Assembly: GCA_963555705.1 (NCBI GenBank)
Contig: OY743190.1
Span: forward strand, 13,057,501-13,121,500
Direction of reading: 5' to 3'
DNA: 64,000 bases
Origin: Ligustrum vulgare
Lineage: Eukaryota > Streptophyta > Magnoliopsida > Lamiales > Oleaceae
Within the stretch, counting starts at the first letter, position 1; the number at the start of each line of letters is the position of its first letter. Shown here one piece after another: positions 23,414 through 34,252 of the stretch. The notes under the pieces were generated by a model, which worked only from the letters and a program-made list of their open reading frames with translations, was not told the DNA's origin and made no database searches. Both the position numbers and the translations under genes were made by a program.

Positions 23414-24272
23414 ATAATTTCGTCCTCGAAATTAAACTTACTTGATCTTATGATTTCTGAACACTTAATCAGAATCTCTTCTCTTCTTCTCTTAGGTAGT
23501 ATCATTGCTACTATATTTAACCCACTGGACTTTGACTAAATGCATATCTTTGTTTTTCTTAAAAACATGGACTTTTCTATCAATAATAGACATATGTGTC
23601 TACTCATAAATTCTGACTCAAAAGGAAAATTCTCAATCGTATGTGATATTTCATCATGTCTTGTAGTACTCATGTAACCTGTCACTTATCATCGTATCAT
23701 GTGACCTCAAATATTCGTATTAATATCTCTAAAATTTCAATAAATCTTTACTAACATATCATACCATAATAATTAGTCATTTCTTCTTATCACCAAATAT
23801 CCCAAAGTAAATAAAATGGTTACCTGAATATTCCCTATGTAATATATCCAAACATATTATTCATCAATCAACATAATATCATCAGTTTATCTTTTCCCAT
23901 ATTTGTAACCAAAACGTTCTGCAAAATTCAAATAAATAATTAGCTCCCAAACTAAGATTCTTTACTTAAATATCACCACATTTCCTGCAAAGTATTTCTT
24001 TCACTTGTATATACGTATGAATTCTGATTCAATACGGTCCTTATTTCTCTTTCACGTATTCCCGTATTATTTCTATACCTTGATTATTATATCAGAATAT
24101 CAGTACCCAAAATTCAAGAAAAATATTTTATATCTCAAATCTTATCATCAAATCTTCCTTTATCGATAAAATTTAACAGTGCATTACTTCTTGTCTCCTC
24201 TTTTCATTAAAATAATCCTGCGCTTTCTTGCTGGACACAACATCACGCGGATTCACTCAGATCCTTTACGCT

Positions 24273-24281
24273 TTTAAATAG
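24273..24281 (+). promoter_or_regulatory. TATA-like box TTTAAATAG before the Cys4 gene
   Basis: TTTAAATAG lies 34 bp before the ATG at 24315, so the leader would be very short. The same nonamer lies 75 bp before the LOG ATG (25127-25135) and is kept at both genes in copies B and C. Confidence 0.5.
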
Positions 24282-24314
24282 TTCATGCTGGGAAGAGGTT
24301 AGAATCATCAAACA

Positions 24315-24860
24315 ATGGATATCATCCTTTCTAACATTCGCAAGTATTATTCCAATCTTCCTATGAATGATCTGAGAAAGATCTATAGAATAAGGCTCGA
24401 AAGATTGAGGTTGCTGATGGCTCATGATATTCCAGAAGATGTTCGCTGGTTGATCGAAGCAAAAGTTCGACTATCTGGTGAATTACCTATGACCTTTCCA
24501 AAACATATGCCTGGTTTAGGCAAAAGCACGTTTGCAAAGAAACGAAGAGCAAAAAGACTGGGTGGTTGCTACAAATGTGCTCGTTGGAACTGTAATACTC
24601 GTTGCAAATCATTAGGATATTCTTCTACTAATCGAGATGATAAAATCGAATTCATAAAGGGTGGACTGAGTAAGGAGTCTTTGGATGATATTCGATTGAC
24701 TCTCGAGACGCACCCAAGTGGGTATGTGCAACGTGAACTCCTTTCCTTATATGCTCAATTTAACGAGGACAAAAATCGTTATAGTCTCAAAAATATAATC
24801 GCAAAAGATCCTGTTTGCCAGTCTGTTTTACAAAATGAGGTTGTGGCAATTCAGCATTGA
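24315..24860 (+). CDS. Basic Cys4 protein resembling plant-virus nucleic-acid-binding proteins (element A)
   Basis: 181 residues, intronless, antisense to the element. Residues 1-60 are predicted helical and basic (DLRKIYRIRLERLRLLMAH). Residues 70-82 form a strongly basic stretch (KSTFAKKRRAKRL), followed at once by Cys85-X2-Cys88-X4-Cys93-X3-Cys97, then FIKGGLSKESLDDI and a C-terminal helix-rich part. A basic KKRRA patch, then LG, then a Cys cluster, is the layout of the cysteine-rich nucleic-acid-binding proteins of carlaviruses and vitiviruses; I infer a distant relationship and could not test it. The N- and C-terminal parts match nothing I know. The last nine residues differ from copies B and C because the 3' end was altered. 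Separated by about 350 bp from the LOG gene on the same strand. Confidence 0.7.
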   Translation: MDIILSNIRKYYSNLPMNDLRKIYRIRLERLRLLMAHDIPEDVRWLIEAKVRLSGELPMTFPKHMPGLGKSTFAKKRRAKRLGGCYKCARWNCNTRCKSLGYSSTNRDDKIEFIKGGLSKESLDDIRLTLETHPSGYVQRELLSLYAQFNEDKNRYSLKNIIAKDPVCQSVLQNEVVAIQH

Positions 24861-24904
24861 TATAAGGTAAATCTTTGATACGCATTTAAAAATATTCTTC
24901 TGTT

Positions 24905-25020
24905 TCCTTTCACAAGTTTTGATAAAGCTGGTGAAAATATATTTTCCTTTCTCGAGTTTTTATAAATATTGAAAAAATATATTTTCCTTTCTCGAGGTTT
25001 GATAAAGCTGGAAAATAAAT
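24905..25020 (+). repeat. Short direct repeats between the two genes of element A
   Basis: Two to three partial copies of a unit with ATATTTTCCTTTCTCGAG followed by GTTTTGATAAAGCTGG. Equivalent repeats are at about 40400-40510 and 58318-58420. They lie 100-220 bp before the LOG TATA-like box, so they could be upstream promoter elements; function unknown. Confidence 0.6.
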
Positions 25021-25126
25021 CACCGAAAGGTAATATCTTTGATAAAATAGTCAAAAGTTGGCCGATTTTGTCAAAAGTAAATCTTTACTTTTTCAGAATC
25101 AATCAAAAACAGTAAATTTTTCCGGC

Positions 25127-25135
25127 TTTAAATAG
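25127..25135 (+). promoter_or_regulatory. TATA-like box TTTAAATAG before the LOG gene
   Basis: TTTAAATAG within GGCTTTAAATAGCCAAAC, 75 bp before the start codon, which would leave a leader of about 45 nt. Conserved in copies B (about 40618) and C (about 58213, minus strand). Confidence 0.5.
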
Positions 25136-25209
25136 CCAAACATATTTCATAGTTCAGGTATCCCAAAATCACATCTTCTTCGTAAGTTTTCCCTTCTATA
25201 CTATCAAAG

Positions 25210-25863
25210 ATGGAAGCACCAAAACTTCGACAGATCAAAACTATTTGTGTATTTTGTGGATCAAAAGTGGGGAAAGGCTTCGGTTATCTAGAAGCGGCCG
25301 TAGATCTTGGAAAGAAACTGGGGGAAAAAGGTATCACTCTTGTATATGGGGGTGGTAGCAGTGGTCTAATGGGTTGTGTTTCCCAATCTGCTCTTGCAGA
25401 GAAATCAAAAGTAATCGGTGTCATACCTGTCCCTTTGGTAGATGTTGCAGGAAAAACACGAGGGCATGAAGTTCAAACCTTATCCATCCATGAACGTATA
25501 ACTTGTATGCTATATGGTTCTGATGCCTTTATAGCCCTGCCCGGAGGTTTTGGTACCTTAGAAGAAATCTTTAACATTACCTCGTGGGCTCAACTAGATC
25601 TCCATACTAAGCCTATTGGGCTTCTGAATGTTAACAATTTCTTTGATGGCTTGTTAACCTTTCTTGATTATGCTGTGGAACAGGGATTCATCTCTCCATT
25701 TTCCAGAAGGCTCCTTATTTCTGCTCCTACTATTGATGAACTACTGGATAAGCTGCAGTCATATATCTCAATACAAGATCCAGCAGGGGTTAAGATAGAT
25801 TGGTCGCAAGGAAGGGGAATCAAGCGAAAATGGAGTCCGGTTAATGTAAACTTAACTTTATGA
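25210..25863 (+). CDS. LOG: LOG-type cytokinin riboside 5'-monophosphate phosphoribohydrolase (element A)
   Basis: 217 residues, the usual length of plant LOG proteins, in one exon. LOG enzymes release active cytokinin bases (isopentenyladenine, zeatin) from their riboside monophosphates in one step, in cytosol and nucleus. Seen here: Rossmann-like start ICVFCGSKVGKG (12-23), YGGGSSGLMG (46-55), HERITCM (94-100), the signature PGGFGTLEE (111-119), and SWAQLDLHTKPIGLLN (125-140). The signature and the conserved Arg96 and Glu residues are kept, but the lysine after that arginine in typical LOGs (HxRKxxM) is isoleucine here. Plant LOG genes normally have several introns; their absence points to capture through mRNA. 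The gene is antisense to the retrotransposon. Only Gly25Ser and Ile69Met separate it from copy C. Confidence 0.93.
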   Translation: MEAPKLRQIKTICVFCGSKVGKGFGYLEAAVDLGKKLGEKGITLVYGGGSSGLMGCVSQSALAEKSKVIGVIPVPLVDVAGKTRGHEVQTLSIHERITCMLYGSDAFIALPGGFGTLEEIFNITSWAQLDLHTKPIGLLNVNNFFDGLLTFLDYAVEQGFISPFSRRLLISAPTIDELLDKLQSYISIQDPAGVKIDWSQGRGIKRKWSPVNVNLTL

Positions 25864-25868
25864 ATCTT

Positions 25869-26112
25869 AGAATAGGTGGGGGTAGAGTACGGAGTATTCT
25901 TACTCTCGAGACACCCCTCTAATTTCCTAGGATTTCCTTAATGTTTAAATCTTGTGTGTACCTCAAAGGTTCCAGGTGGTAGATTACGGAGTATTCTTAC
26001 TCTCGAAACACACCTCTTTGAAGGTTTCTTTATTTCCTCAAAAGGTCAGAGGTGGTAGGATACGGCTACTCCGGAAACACATCTCTCAATTTGAGGAATT
26101 TCCCATGTTGCT
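25869..26112 (+). repeat. Three repeated stem-loop segments after the LOG gene (element A)
   Basis: Three successive segments share GGTGG...GTAGA(G/T)TACGGAGTATTC and end in CACCCCTC, CACACCTC or CACATCTC, so their ends can pair (for example AGGTG with CACCT). The first starts 6 nt after the LOG stop. All three are kept in copies B (about 41360-41605) and C (about 57225-57470, minus). They could be 3'-UTR structures or remnants of a tandem array. Confidence 0.6.
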
Positions 26113-27022
26113 TTCTTTTGCTTTTGCGTGTTTCATGTATTTCTTTCCAGTGTGACTCTTGTGTGTTCTCCTTACGAGAAAATAATAATATCTCTGTTAT
26201 CATCTACTAAATCTCGTTTGTGATGTAAATGAATTTGCATGTCTAACCTCAATTCTCTTAGTGATTGCATACCATACTATGCTCTTAATTCCAAACGATA
26301 AAATTCTAGGCAGAGTTTCCTTTGAAATTTGGACTTATTCAAACCGTAAGCATACTTCATAACTCACAATAATAAATAATTCCACATTTGATCACAACGA
26401 TCTAAAAATTGACCACAATTTCATCAAACTTCAATATCATAAAAAAATATTCCAGAAAATCAATTCATAATTCCTCAACATAGAAATTTCAAATCATAGT
26501 CGTCAATATCACAATATCACTTCCTTCAATACCTTAATTGGCTCAAAAGATTACTCATACTTATATTTATAAGTCATAAATCATATTCCCAAAATTTAAT
26601 CACAAGGCCAAAGTTCATAATAAATTTCTCTTCAATATAGAGGCATAATTCACTTACTCAACATAATAGCCATTACTTAATTCCCAATAACCAAATCTTT
26701 AAATCTCTAACTTCATAATGCTTCTCATAAAAGTCTCATTAAAATCATATCACTTATAATCTTAACATCTCATAAAACTTCATAAAATTGGCTCGCTATT
26801 TCTCATTAAATCTAAATGATAGATAATCTCAACATATTTCTAATCATTTCTGTTGACTTCTTATACTTAGTGCCATGTCTAAAATCAATTATGCAAAGTC
26901 CATTTAAGGTTCATCATTTCTAAACTCGAGGACAACAATTATTTTGAAAATCATTCTTAAGTCATATTATTCCCATTATGCTCAACACCCGTTCTCTTTC
27001 TTTCTTTCCGAATTTTTTTCAG
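26113..27022. other. Non-coding internal region of element A
   Basis: AT-rich; no gene or motif seen. Includes a stretch (about 26520-26660) lacking in copies B and C. AATAATAAT near 26183 could belong to a LOG polyadenylation region. Confidence 0.5.
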
Positions 27023-27215
27023 AATTGAAACTTGAAGAGTGGTACCAATAATCATCCACAGTTTTTCCTTGCTTTTAAGCAAAGGTAGTGATAAAGGGAT
27101 AAATTATTGAACCGAAAATTGAAACTTGAAGAGGAAGTACTAATAACCATCCACAGTTTTTCCCTTGTTTTTACACAAAGGTAGTGATAAAGGGATAAAT
27201 TATTGTACAAATTCA
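27023..27215. repeat. 94-bp tandem repeat, two copies in element A
   Basis: Unit starts AATTGAAACTTGAAGAG and ends GGGATAAATTATTGAACCGA, with a small palindrome GCTTTTAAGC in the middle. Two copies here, three in B (42315-42593), four in C (56137-56515). Confidence 0.85.
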
Positions 27216-28097
27216 TTATTAATTTTGTTTGTTTAATATATTATTCCATATATTTTTTGGCAAAAGTTACGAACCAACTTATTTTTCTAATTTAGTCAGT
27301 CTTACTAAGCTTAATATGAACCAAAATTCATATCAATATCCTCTATGTCTCATGATTCTACATAAAAAGGAATAAATTAAAATTCAGGCTTCTATCAATT
27401 CATATCATACTCAACATGTATATTTCACTTAAAGATTCATAACATATGAAGATTTCATACTTAACATGTCTTAATAAAATCGTAAATGACTTGCAAAGCA
27501 TATAACATACCTGGTTCGAGGAGTCAATACGTGGAGAGTGACATAGTAGAGTGATGAGTTAAAATATTTCATATAATCTTATTTTCCTTTAATCAACAAT
27601 AATTTAATGTGGTTGTATCCAAATCAACATTTTCTTGAATCATAATTCCTAATTAATCACAGTCTTCAAAACAAATCCAATATCGATATAGTAATTATCT
27701 CCCCATCAATAATTAATAACTTAACCCAAATAAAATTTATCGTCAAATCTTATTTTTCCTTTAGTCCCCGAACTTCTAGAAATTTATCAAAGACATCAAT
27801 ATAAACATCATATCACTAACTAATTATATTCCATAAAATTTTCAGGACATTACAAACTCCCTTGCTTAAAATGAATTTTGTCCTTGAAATTCGCACATCA
27901 AATTTCATCATGCTTTTCAAAATCATAACCATACTTGACATGTGAAAATTCAACTTTTTTTTTATAATGAATAGTGATTTCGTTCACTGTTCATCATGAA
28001 TAGCACGTCGTTTTACTGATCACGTGAATAGTGATTTTTTTTTTTTTTAAACAAATAAAATTTCAAAAATCTACAGAATCGTTTTTAAAACTCTTTT

Positions 28098-28108
28098 CTC
28101 TGATACCA
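28098..28108 (-). promoter_or_regulatory. Primer-binding site of LOG element A
   Basis: Minus-strand TGGTATCAGAG two bases inside the 5' LTR, an initiator tRNA-Met site. It defines element sense as minus and therefore the two genes as antisense. The following leader AGAGTTTTAAAAACGATTCT matches that of the Tekay element. Confidence 0.85.
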
Positions 28109-28110
28109 AC

Positions 28111-30266
28111 TGTGACGACCCGAATTCTCGACCATTCGAGTGCCACTAAAAGTGACTCATATCATATTATCGAGACTTAAATAGTAATGTAAAATTATTC
28201 AAAAGAATAATTAGAATCCCATAATTTTTATTGTGAATAAAAATAGAACATAATTTTCTTACATAAAGTTCAACATAATTATCTCATCAATCTTAACCAC
28301 TTTTGCCACTTCCATGTTGACCGCCTCGAACCTTCAATTATCTGAAAATGGTAAATATCGTGGAGTGAGATTTATAAAATCCCAGTAAGTATACCAAGCA
28401 TAAATTTTCTTTTGAAAGCATATGGATCATTTTCATCATAACATAGGATATGATCGAAATACTCATAAACATAGGGAGACACAAGAATTTTACCGAACTT
28501 AAATGGCAAGAATTCTTATGTGTAGCGCTACTAAACTCCGGTCCCCTTAGCATAATCATAAACATATCATATGGAACCCATAACAATCTTGTGAGATTGA
28601 TTTCATAGCAATGATCCAAACATTTTCATAAAAACATAAGATATACTTACTTGTCATAAAAACATACTTACTTTTCATAAAAACATAAGGTGTATTTACC
28701 TTTCATAAAAACATACTTACTTTTCATAAAAACATAAGATATACTTAATTGTCATAAAAACATACTTACTTTTCATAAAAACATAAGGTGTATTTACCTT
28801 TCATAAAAACATACTTACTTTTCATAAAAACATAAGGTGTATTTACCTTTCATAAAAACATACTTACTTTTCATAAAAACATAAGATATACTTACTTGTC
28901 ATAAAAACATACTTACTTTTCATAAAAACATAAGGTATACTTACTTGTCATAAAAACATACTTACTTTTCATAAAAACATAAGGTGTATTTACCTTTCAT
29001 AAAAACATACTTACTTTTCATAAAAACATTAGATATATTTACCTTTTAAAAGATTAAAATGAAGTGTAGTAGTAAATGGACCAAAACTTTCTTGACCACC
29101 TTGAATTTCTCTTACTTGTGGATTTTGTCAAGAGATTGGAAATAAGTGTATATGTGTAGAGTTGTGTGTAAAAGAGATGGGTTTAAATAGATGTATAAAG
29201 TTGGCATATTGTAAACATAATCATTCAATTCTATTAATTTTAACACATCCTTTTCTTAAAGTAAAGCACCATTCATATACTTTTCCATATTTATACAAAT
29301 AATATGCTCTTCATGATTATATATAATGGAGTCTTATCAATCATTCATATACTTTTCCATATTTATACAAATATTATGCTCTTCATGATTATATATAATG
29401 GAGTCTTATCAATCATTCATATACTTTTCCATATTTATACAAATATTATGCTCTTCATGATTACATATAATGGAGTCTTATCAACCATTCATATACTTTT
29501 CCATATTTATACAAATATTATGCTCTTCATGATTACATATAATGGAGTATATAATTCATTCATATACTTTTCCATATTTATACAAATATTATACTCTTCA
29601 TGATTACATATAATGGAGTATATAATTCATTCATATACTTTTCCATATTTATACAAATATTATGCTCTTCATGATTACATATAATGGAGTATATCAACCA
29701 TTCATATACTTTTCCATATTTATACAAATATTATACTCTTCATGATTACATATAATGGAGTATATAATTCATTCATATACTTTTCCATATTTATACAAAT
29801 ATTATGCTCTTCATGATTACATATAATGGAGTATATCAACCATTCATATACTTTTCCATATTTATACAAATATTATGCTCTTCATGATTATATATAATGG
29901 AGTATATAATTCATTCATATACTTTTCCATATTTATTAAATTAAGATTCTCATAATTATTATATATAATGGAACCTCTCATGCTTGCATATATTTTCTTA
30001 ATTTCAATAATAAAAATAATTTTTGTATAAATAAATATTGGGATAACATTGAATTAAGTACTTGGACTTAATATACTTTAAATCAAGAGAATGGAGATAT
30101 TTTTAGAATTTCGGAATTTAATTTAAAATCGAACGATCTCGATTATTTCTTGACTTGGCTATACGAATACGTCGCGGCGTTAACTTAATAAAAATAGGTG
30201 AAATAGTAGCGACACGATTTTCTATTAAAATAATTATTAATCGCTTAAAAACTCTTGGTCGCTACA
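28111..30266 (-). repeat. LOG element A 5' LTR
   Basis: 2156 bp; same structure as its partner but with ten 72-bp units (about 29270-29940) instead of eight. Outside the arrays the two LTRs are nearly identical by eye. Confidence 0.93.
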
Positions 30267-31627
30267 TTGGTTGCCCGCGACGTCAATGTACCGTTTCTCC
30301 TAATTAATTTTCATTCATTAACAAAATATGATTTTTAGTGAAAGACCACATTTTACACTCTTAAATGAGGTCGAGATTATCATGTGACTCATAATATAAC
30401 AAACGCATTTAACACCACGTATAATATCATATTCGAAGTAATACATTAAGTTCAAGGAAGATTTTGAAATCTTACTTATCCATTTCACAAATCAAAGTTA
30501 AGCATTTCTTATTCAAAAAGAAAAAATGATCTTAAACTAAAATTTATAACGTTGAACATAAATTCAATTTAAACTAACTTGTTCCTAAAAGGTTAAACTT
30601 TACTCTCCTACACCATTATCCCAACATTCCAAAAATCACATGTTCGTTTAAATAGTCATATGCATATTCATGATCATATATACATACACTCACACCTCAA
30701 ATTTAATATTATAGCACACAAATTAATTCAAAAATTTCATGAATATATATCTATGCCCACAAAATCCAAACTTATACATATATATACACGCATCTATACA
30801 TACATAATAATATATACATTCATATACATCACTACTCATTCACATAACATCATAGATCCCCAATTTCATGGTTAAACTCGAATTTTACACAAAATTAAAA
30901 TCTGCAGTTAACTGTAAAAACTGAATTTATGCATATAAAGTGTATACATACATTCTTTACATAGAATTTATACATATATACATGTGTGTATCGAATTATG
31001 GGCGTGTGTGCGGGCGAAATCGCGTGGAACCGTGTGCGTGTGTGTGTGGTCTCGGGTGTGTGTGCGTGTGTCGTGAAGAGAAAAGGGGAAAAGGGGCTTA
31101 CCGCCGGTGGTTGGGTCGTGGTCGGCGACGGGTTAGAGAGAGAGTGACCGAGAGCGAGAGGTGAGTCGAGGGAGAGGGAGGCGGAAACGAGGGAGAGAGA
31201 GAGCGCGATGGAGAAGAGAGAGACCGAGAGTGAGCGTAAGTGAGGAGTAGGTTAGGGTTAAGTTTTTAACTTTTGGTAAATTGCAATTCAGTCCCTCTAC
31301 TCTCATAAATTAGTAATTTAGGCTCAAAACTTTCAAATGAAATTCCAAAGTGTCACCAAATTTTTCCCAACTTCAATATAACACAATAAAAATAGAAATT
31401 AGCATGCCTAGGCAATAAATTTAATTAATCACATAAAATTGCACGTAAACTGTTAAAATAACAATTTATAAACTTTTAATTGGTACATTGATCGAAACGG
31501 CATCCAATCCTTCCACTGCAAAATAATTCAATTAAAACCATAATATTAGTTAAATCATTTATAATGATATTAACATAAACTTTACGCGACAATCAAGAAA
31601 GCATGTAAATCGAAATGCGGTATTACA
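30267..31627 (-). mobile_element. 5' LTR of the Tekay element, segment 2 (U3/R side)
   Basis: Resumes at TTGGTTGCCCGCGACG after element A and ends GCGGTATTACA. Contains the segment missing from the other LTR (about 30746-31437), including a GT-rich tract near 31030-31070 and a GA-rich tract (31120-31250). In minus sense this holds CT- and CA-rich pyrimidine stretches, possibly a promoter/leader. Confidence 0.9.
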
Positions 31628-31813
31628 AAATACCTGTGTCAACCATCTTTAATTCATTTATATTATTACCTGAAAGGTTAGACGTCGTGGGATGAGCATA
31701 CACTTTCCCAATGAGTAGAATATGGTGCACATGGGTCATTGCACATTGGGATATATAAGTCAACTTCACATACTCAAGACAAGTTCAAATTTATGATGAG
31801 TAGTTGATGCAAA
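31628..31813 (-). mobile_element. Solo LTR of family 3, middle segment (2 of 3)
   Basis: Inverted homologue of about 33740-33900 (shared blocks around CCTGAAAGGTTAGACGTCG / CATCTAACATTTCAGG). Continues the LTR cut at 6078 and is itself cut by the plus-oriented LTR that starts at 31814. Confidence 0.7.
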
Positions 31814-34164
31814 TGTAACGATTTGAAAAATTATGACGTCCTTACTTGTCCATTGTGACATAATAAAAGTGTTTCAAAATTTATTTAATTATTTTGGAAG
31901 TTAAAGAAATAAAAATGGAGTTTTTAAATGAAAAGTGACGAAAACCTATTTAAACGCCTTTCTTCAAAAAATTCGTATTGACCACTTTCGACCTCCAATA
32001 AATGCAAAATTTATATGTACGGATAAGTACTCGAAGTGAATTCGAGAATCTGAAATCCATCCATCATTTTGATTAATGTATAGCTCGTGGAAAATTTTCA
32101 AAGTTGGCTTCTCGACCGTTCAACCTGGAAAGACAGTTTCAAAGGGTCAATTTTGAGATGTCATAACTCTTACCTCGGTTAACCAAATCTTGTGAAATAA
32201 ATTCCATATGAAAGTACTATATGAGTACTTTGAAATGAGACCAAGAACACCCAATTTGGAATTCGTTTGCTACCTCAAATATGAGCCCAAAGACAGTCAC
32301 TTGAAACTGTGAAATTTGGGGGAAAAAATAAGCATGAGGTGGCTCCTCCAACCTTATATTCGTCCATAGCTTCCATGAGCCACTCCTCTCCTCCATAGCC
32401 AGCTCCAGCTTGCATGGGAGCAGCATGACACCTCAAGCTTCACCATTAAAATAATCTTTCTTAGCCTTGAAGGAAAAGCTCAAATCCTATACAACCAAGC
32501 CCAACCTCCATTTCGTACACTCTTCTTCTTCTTCAATAAATTGGGAGGATTTTGAATGAGAAAACACATCCAAAAATTAGATCATAAAAGCTACTAAATC
32601 ATTCTTCTCTCTTTCAAACCCTAAGTATTGATTTTATGCCAAAATCATGTTTCAGTCCGTTATAATCCATCCTTTTTATTGGAAAATATATTTTCTAAAA
32701 GCCCTTTATCAAAACAAGTGATTTTGAATCAAAACAATCAAGTAAAATAGATTTCAAATTCTGAAAATACGCTTTGTTGACACCTACTGGTTTTGTGTCG
32801 ACACTATGTTCATTTGGGCTTAAAACGATGATTATGACACTTTGGTATTGGTGTCAACACCAAATAGACAGCCTGGTAGCTTGACTTCATTCAGCCATAA
32901 CTTTTGATTTACAACTTCGATTTACCATCTATAAAGTGTGTTGAACTCCTGATTCGATTATCTTTCCATTGATACATTGTACAACTCATAGAGATTTATG
33001 TACTTATTTTTTCACATACTCTGTTCAAAGCTAGTTGAAGGATCCTCATTCCAAAAGGAAGTCATTATAGGAGTTGTTCATTGATAGATTCATCCAATAA
33101 ACTATGAGTGAGATATGTTTAATTGGTTATTACATGTGATTAGATATGTTATGTTATCTGAAGTATTTGATTAAGGAAGTAAGTTGAATATGTTTATATG
33201 AAATATACGATTCATTAAATGTGATTTGAATATGTTTACTTCAATCGTTGGATTAATGAACTGAATATTTGATATGCCTTATTACGTGGTAAAATGTGAT
33301 AACATGATATGATGAAATTACATTCAGTTCATGTTTTGGAAATGCAATGACATTTGATGATGTTTTGGAAATGCTATGGTATTTGATATATGATGAATTA
33401 TGAATGAAGTTTTTGCATAAAGAAAAGTTTTTGTGCATATGGATTATAGATATGAACTCTAGCCCCATCGGTAATCAAGGTATATTGTTGTGATATCGAT
33501 ATGTGCCGTTAGGACCTTGCGACTCCAAGGCTCCGATGAACGACATGATGATCTAGTAACCTTCTTGGAGTCAACTAGGGTGAAAGATGACAGGGATGTG
33601 GAAGTCCTAAAGTATATGGAATCCTTAGTAACATGTTTATGTTTATGATCATTCATCGATATCCATATTGTGAAATGTTAAGCGCTTAGGGTAGAGGAGA
33701 TTATTTATGATCGGGGCCCATAAATCATATTTTTGAAAAGAACATGCATGTGCATCAACTATTCGTCATACATTCGAACTTGTCCTGAATACATAAAGTT
33801 GACTTGTATATCCTAAAGTGCAATAACACATGTGCACCATGTTATACTCAGTGGGTAAGTGTATACTCACCCCCATGTCATCTAACATTTCAGGTAACTA
33901 TTGTTATAAAATGGATTGATACTAATCTTCAGATAGCTTGACAGAGAGTGCCGATCTAGGTGACTACTTGTGAGTTATGGACTTACCACCGAATAAGAAC
34001 CGCCACCCTTTTATTGAACTCATTATTTTAAAGTTGAGATCGTGATAATAATATTTTAAAATTAATATTGTTCCTTTTTAAATAAATGAATATTAATATC
34101 GTTACTTTTTAAATAAATAAATTTTATTTTAAATGAAAAAGTCTTGAAAAACTCGGACGTGACA
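31814..34164 (+). mobile_element. Plus-oriented LTR of family 3, with adjoining primer-binding site
   Basis: 2351 bp from TGTAACGATTTG to GGACGTGACA, followed by TGATATCAGAGC (34167-34178), a one-base variant of the initiator-Met site, and about 70 bp of leader. It is a 5' LTR whose internal region is gone. Carries GTGTCGACAC/GGTGTCAACACC palindromes around 32780-32870. No coding sequence; Ty3/gypsy lineage not determined. Confidence 0.75.
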
Positions 34165-34252
34165 AATGATATCAGAGCATTATTCTTGAAAAAGTTTGAA
34201 ATTTTTGGGGCGTGTTCTTTTCTAAAATCATGTTAGATGAGTAATAGATGCA

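Larger units (their letters stand above)
21384..30266 (-). mobile_element. LOG element A: non-autonomous LTR retrotransposon with two antisense genes
   Basis: 8.88 kb, TSD TTGGT at 21379-21383 and 30267-30271. Element sense is minus, because the primer-binding site is beside the right-hand LTR. LTRs: 28111-30266 (5') and 21384-23397 (3'), in element sense TGTAGCGACC...GGTCGTCACA. The internal region (23398-28110) has no gag, protease, RT or integrase; instead two genes run on the plus strand. Both internal ends resemble Tekay. This is the most diverged of the three copies, with extra sequence near 26340-27000 and 27970-28040. Confidence 0.93.

Noticed and set aside
29304..29603. Frame made of repeated MLFMITYNGVLSTIHILFHIYTNI
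   Set aside because: It is the translation of the 72-bp array, whose unit is a multiple of three; not a protein gene.
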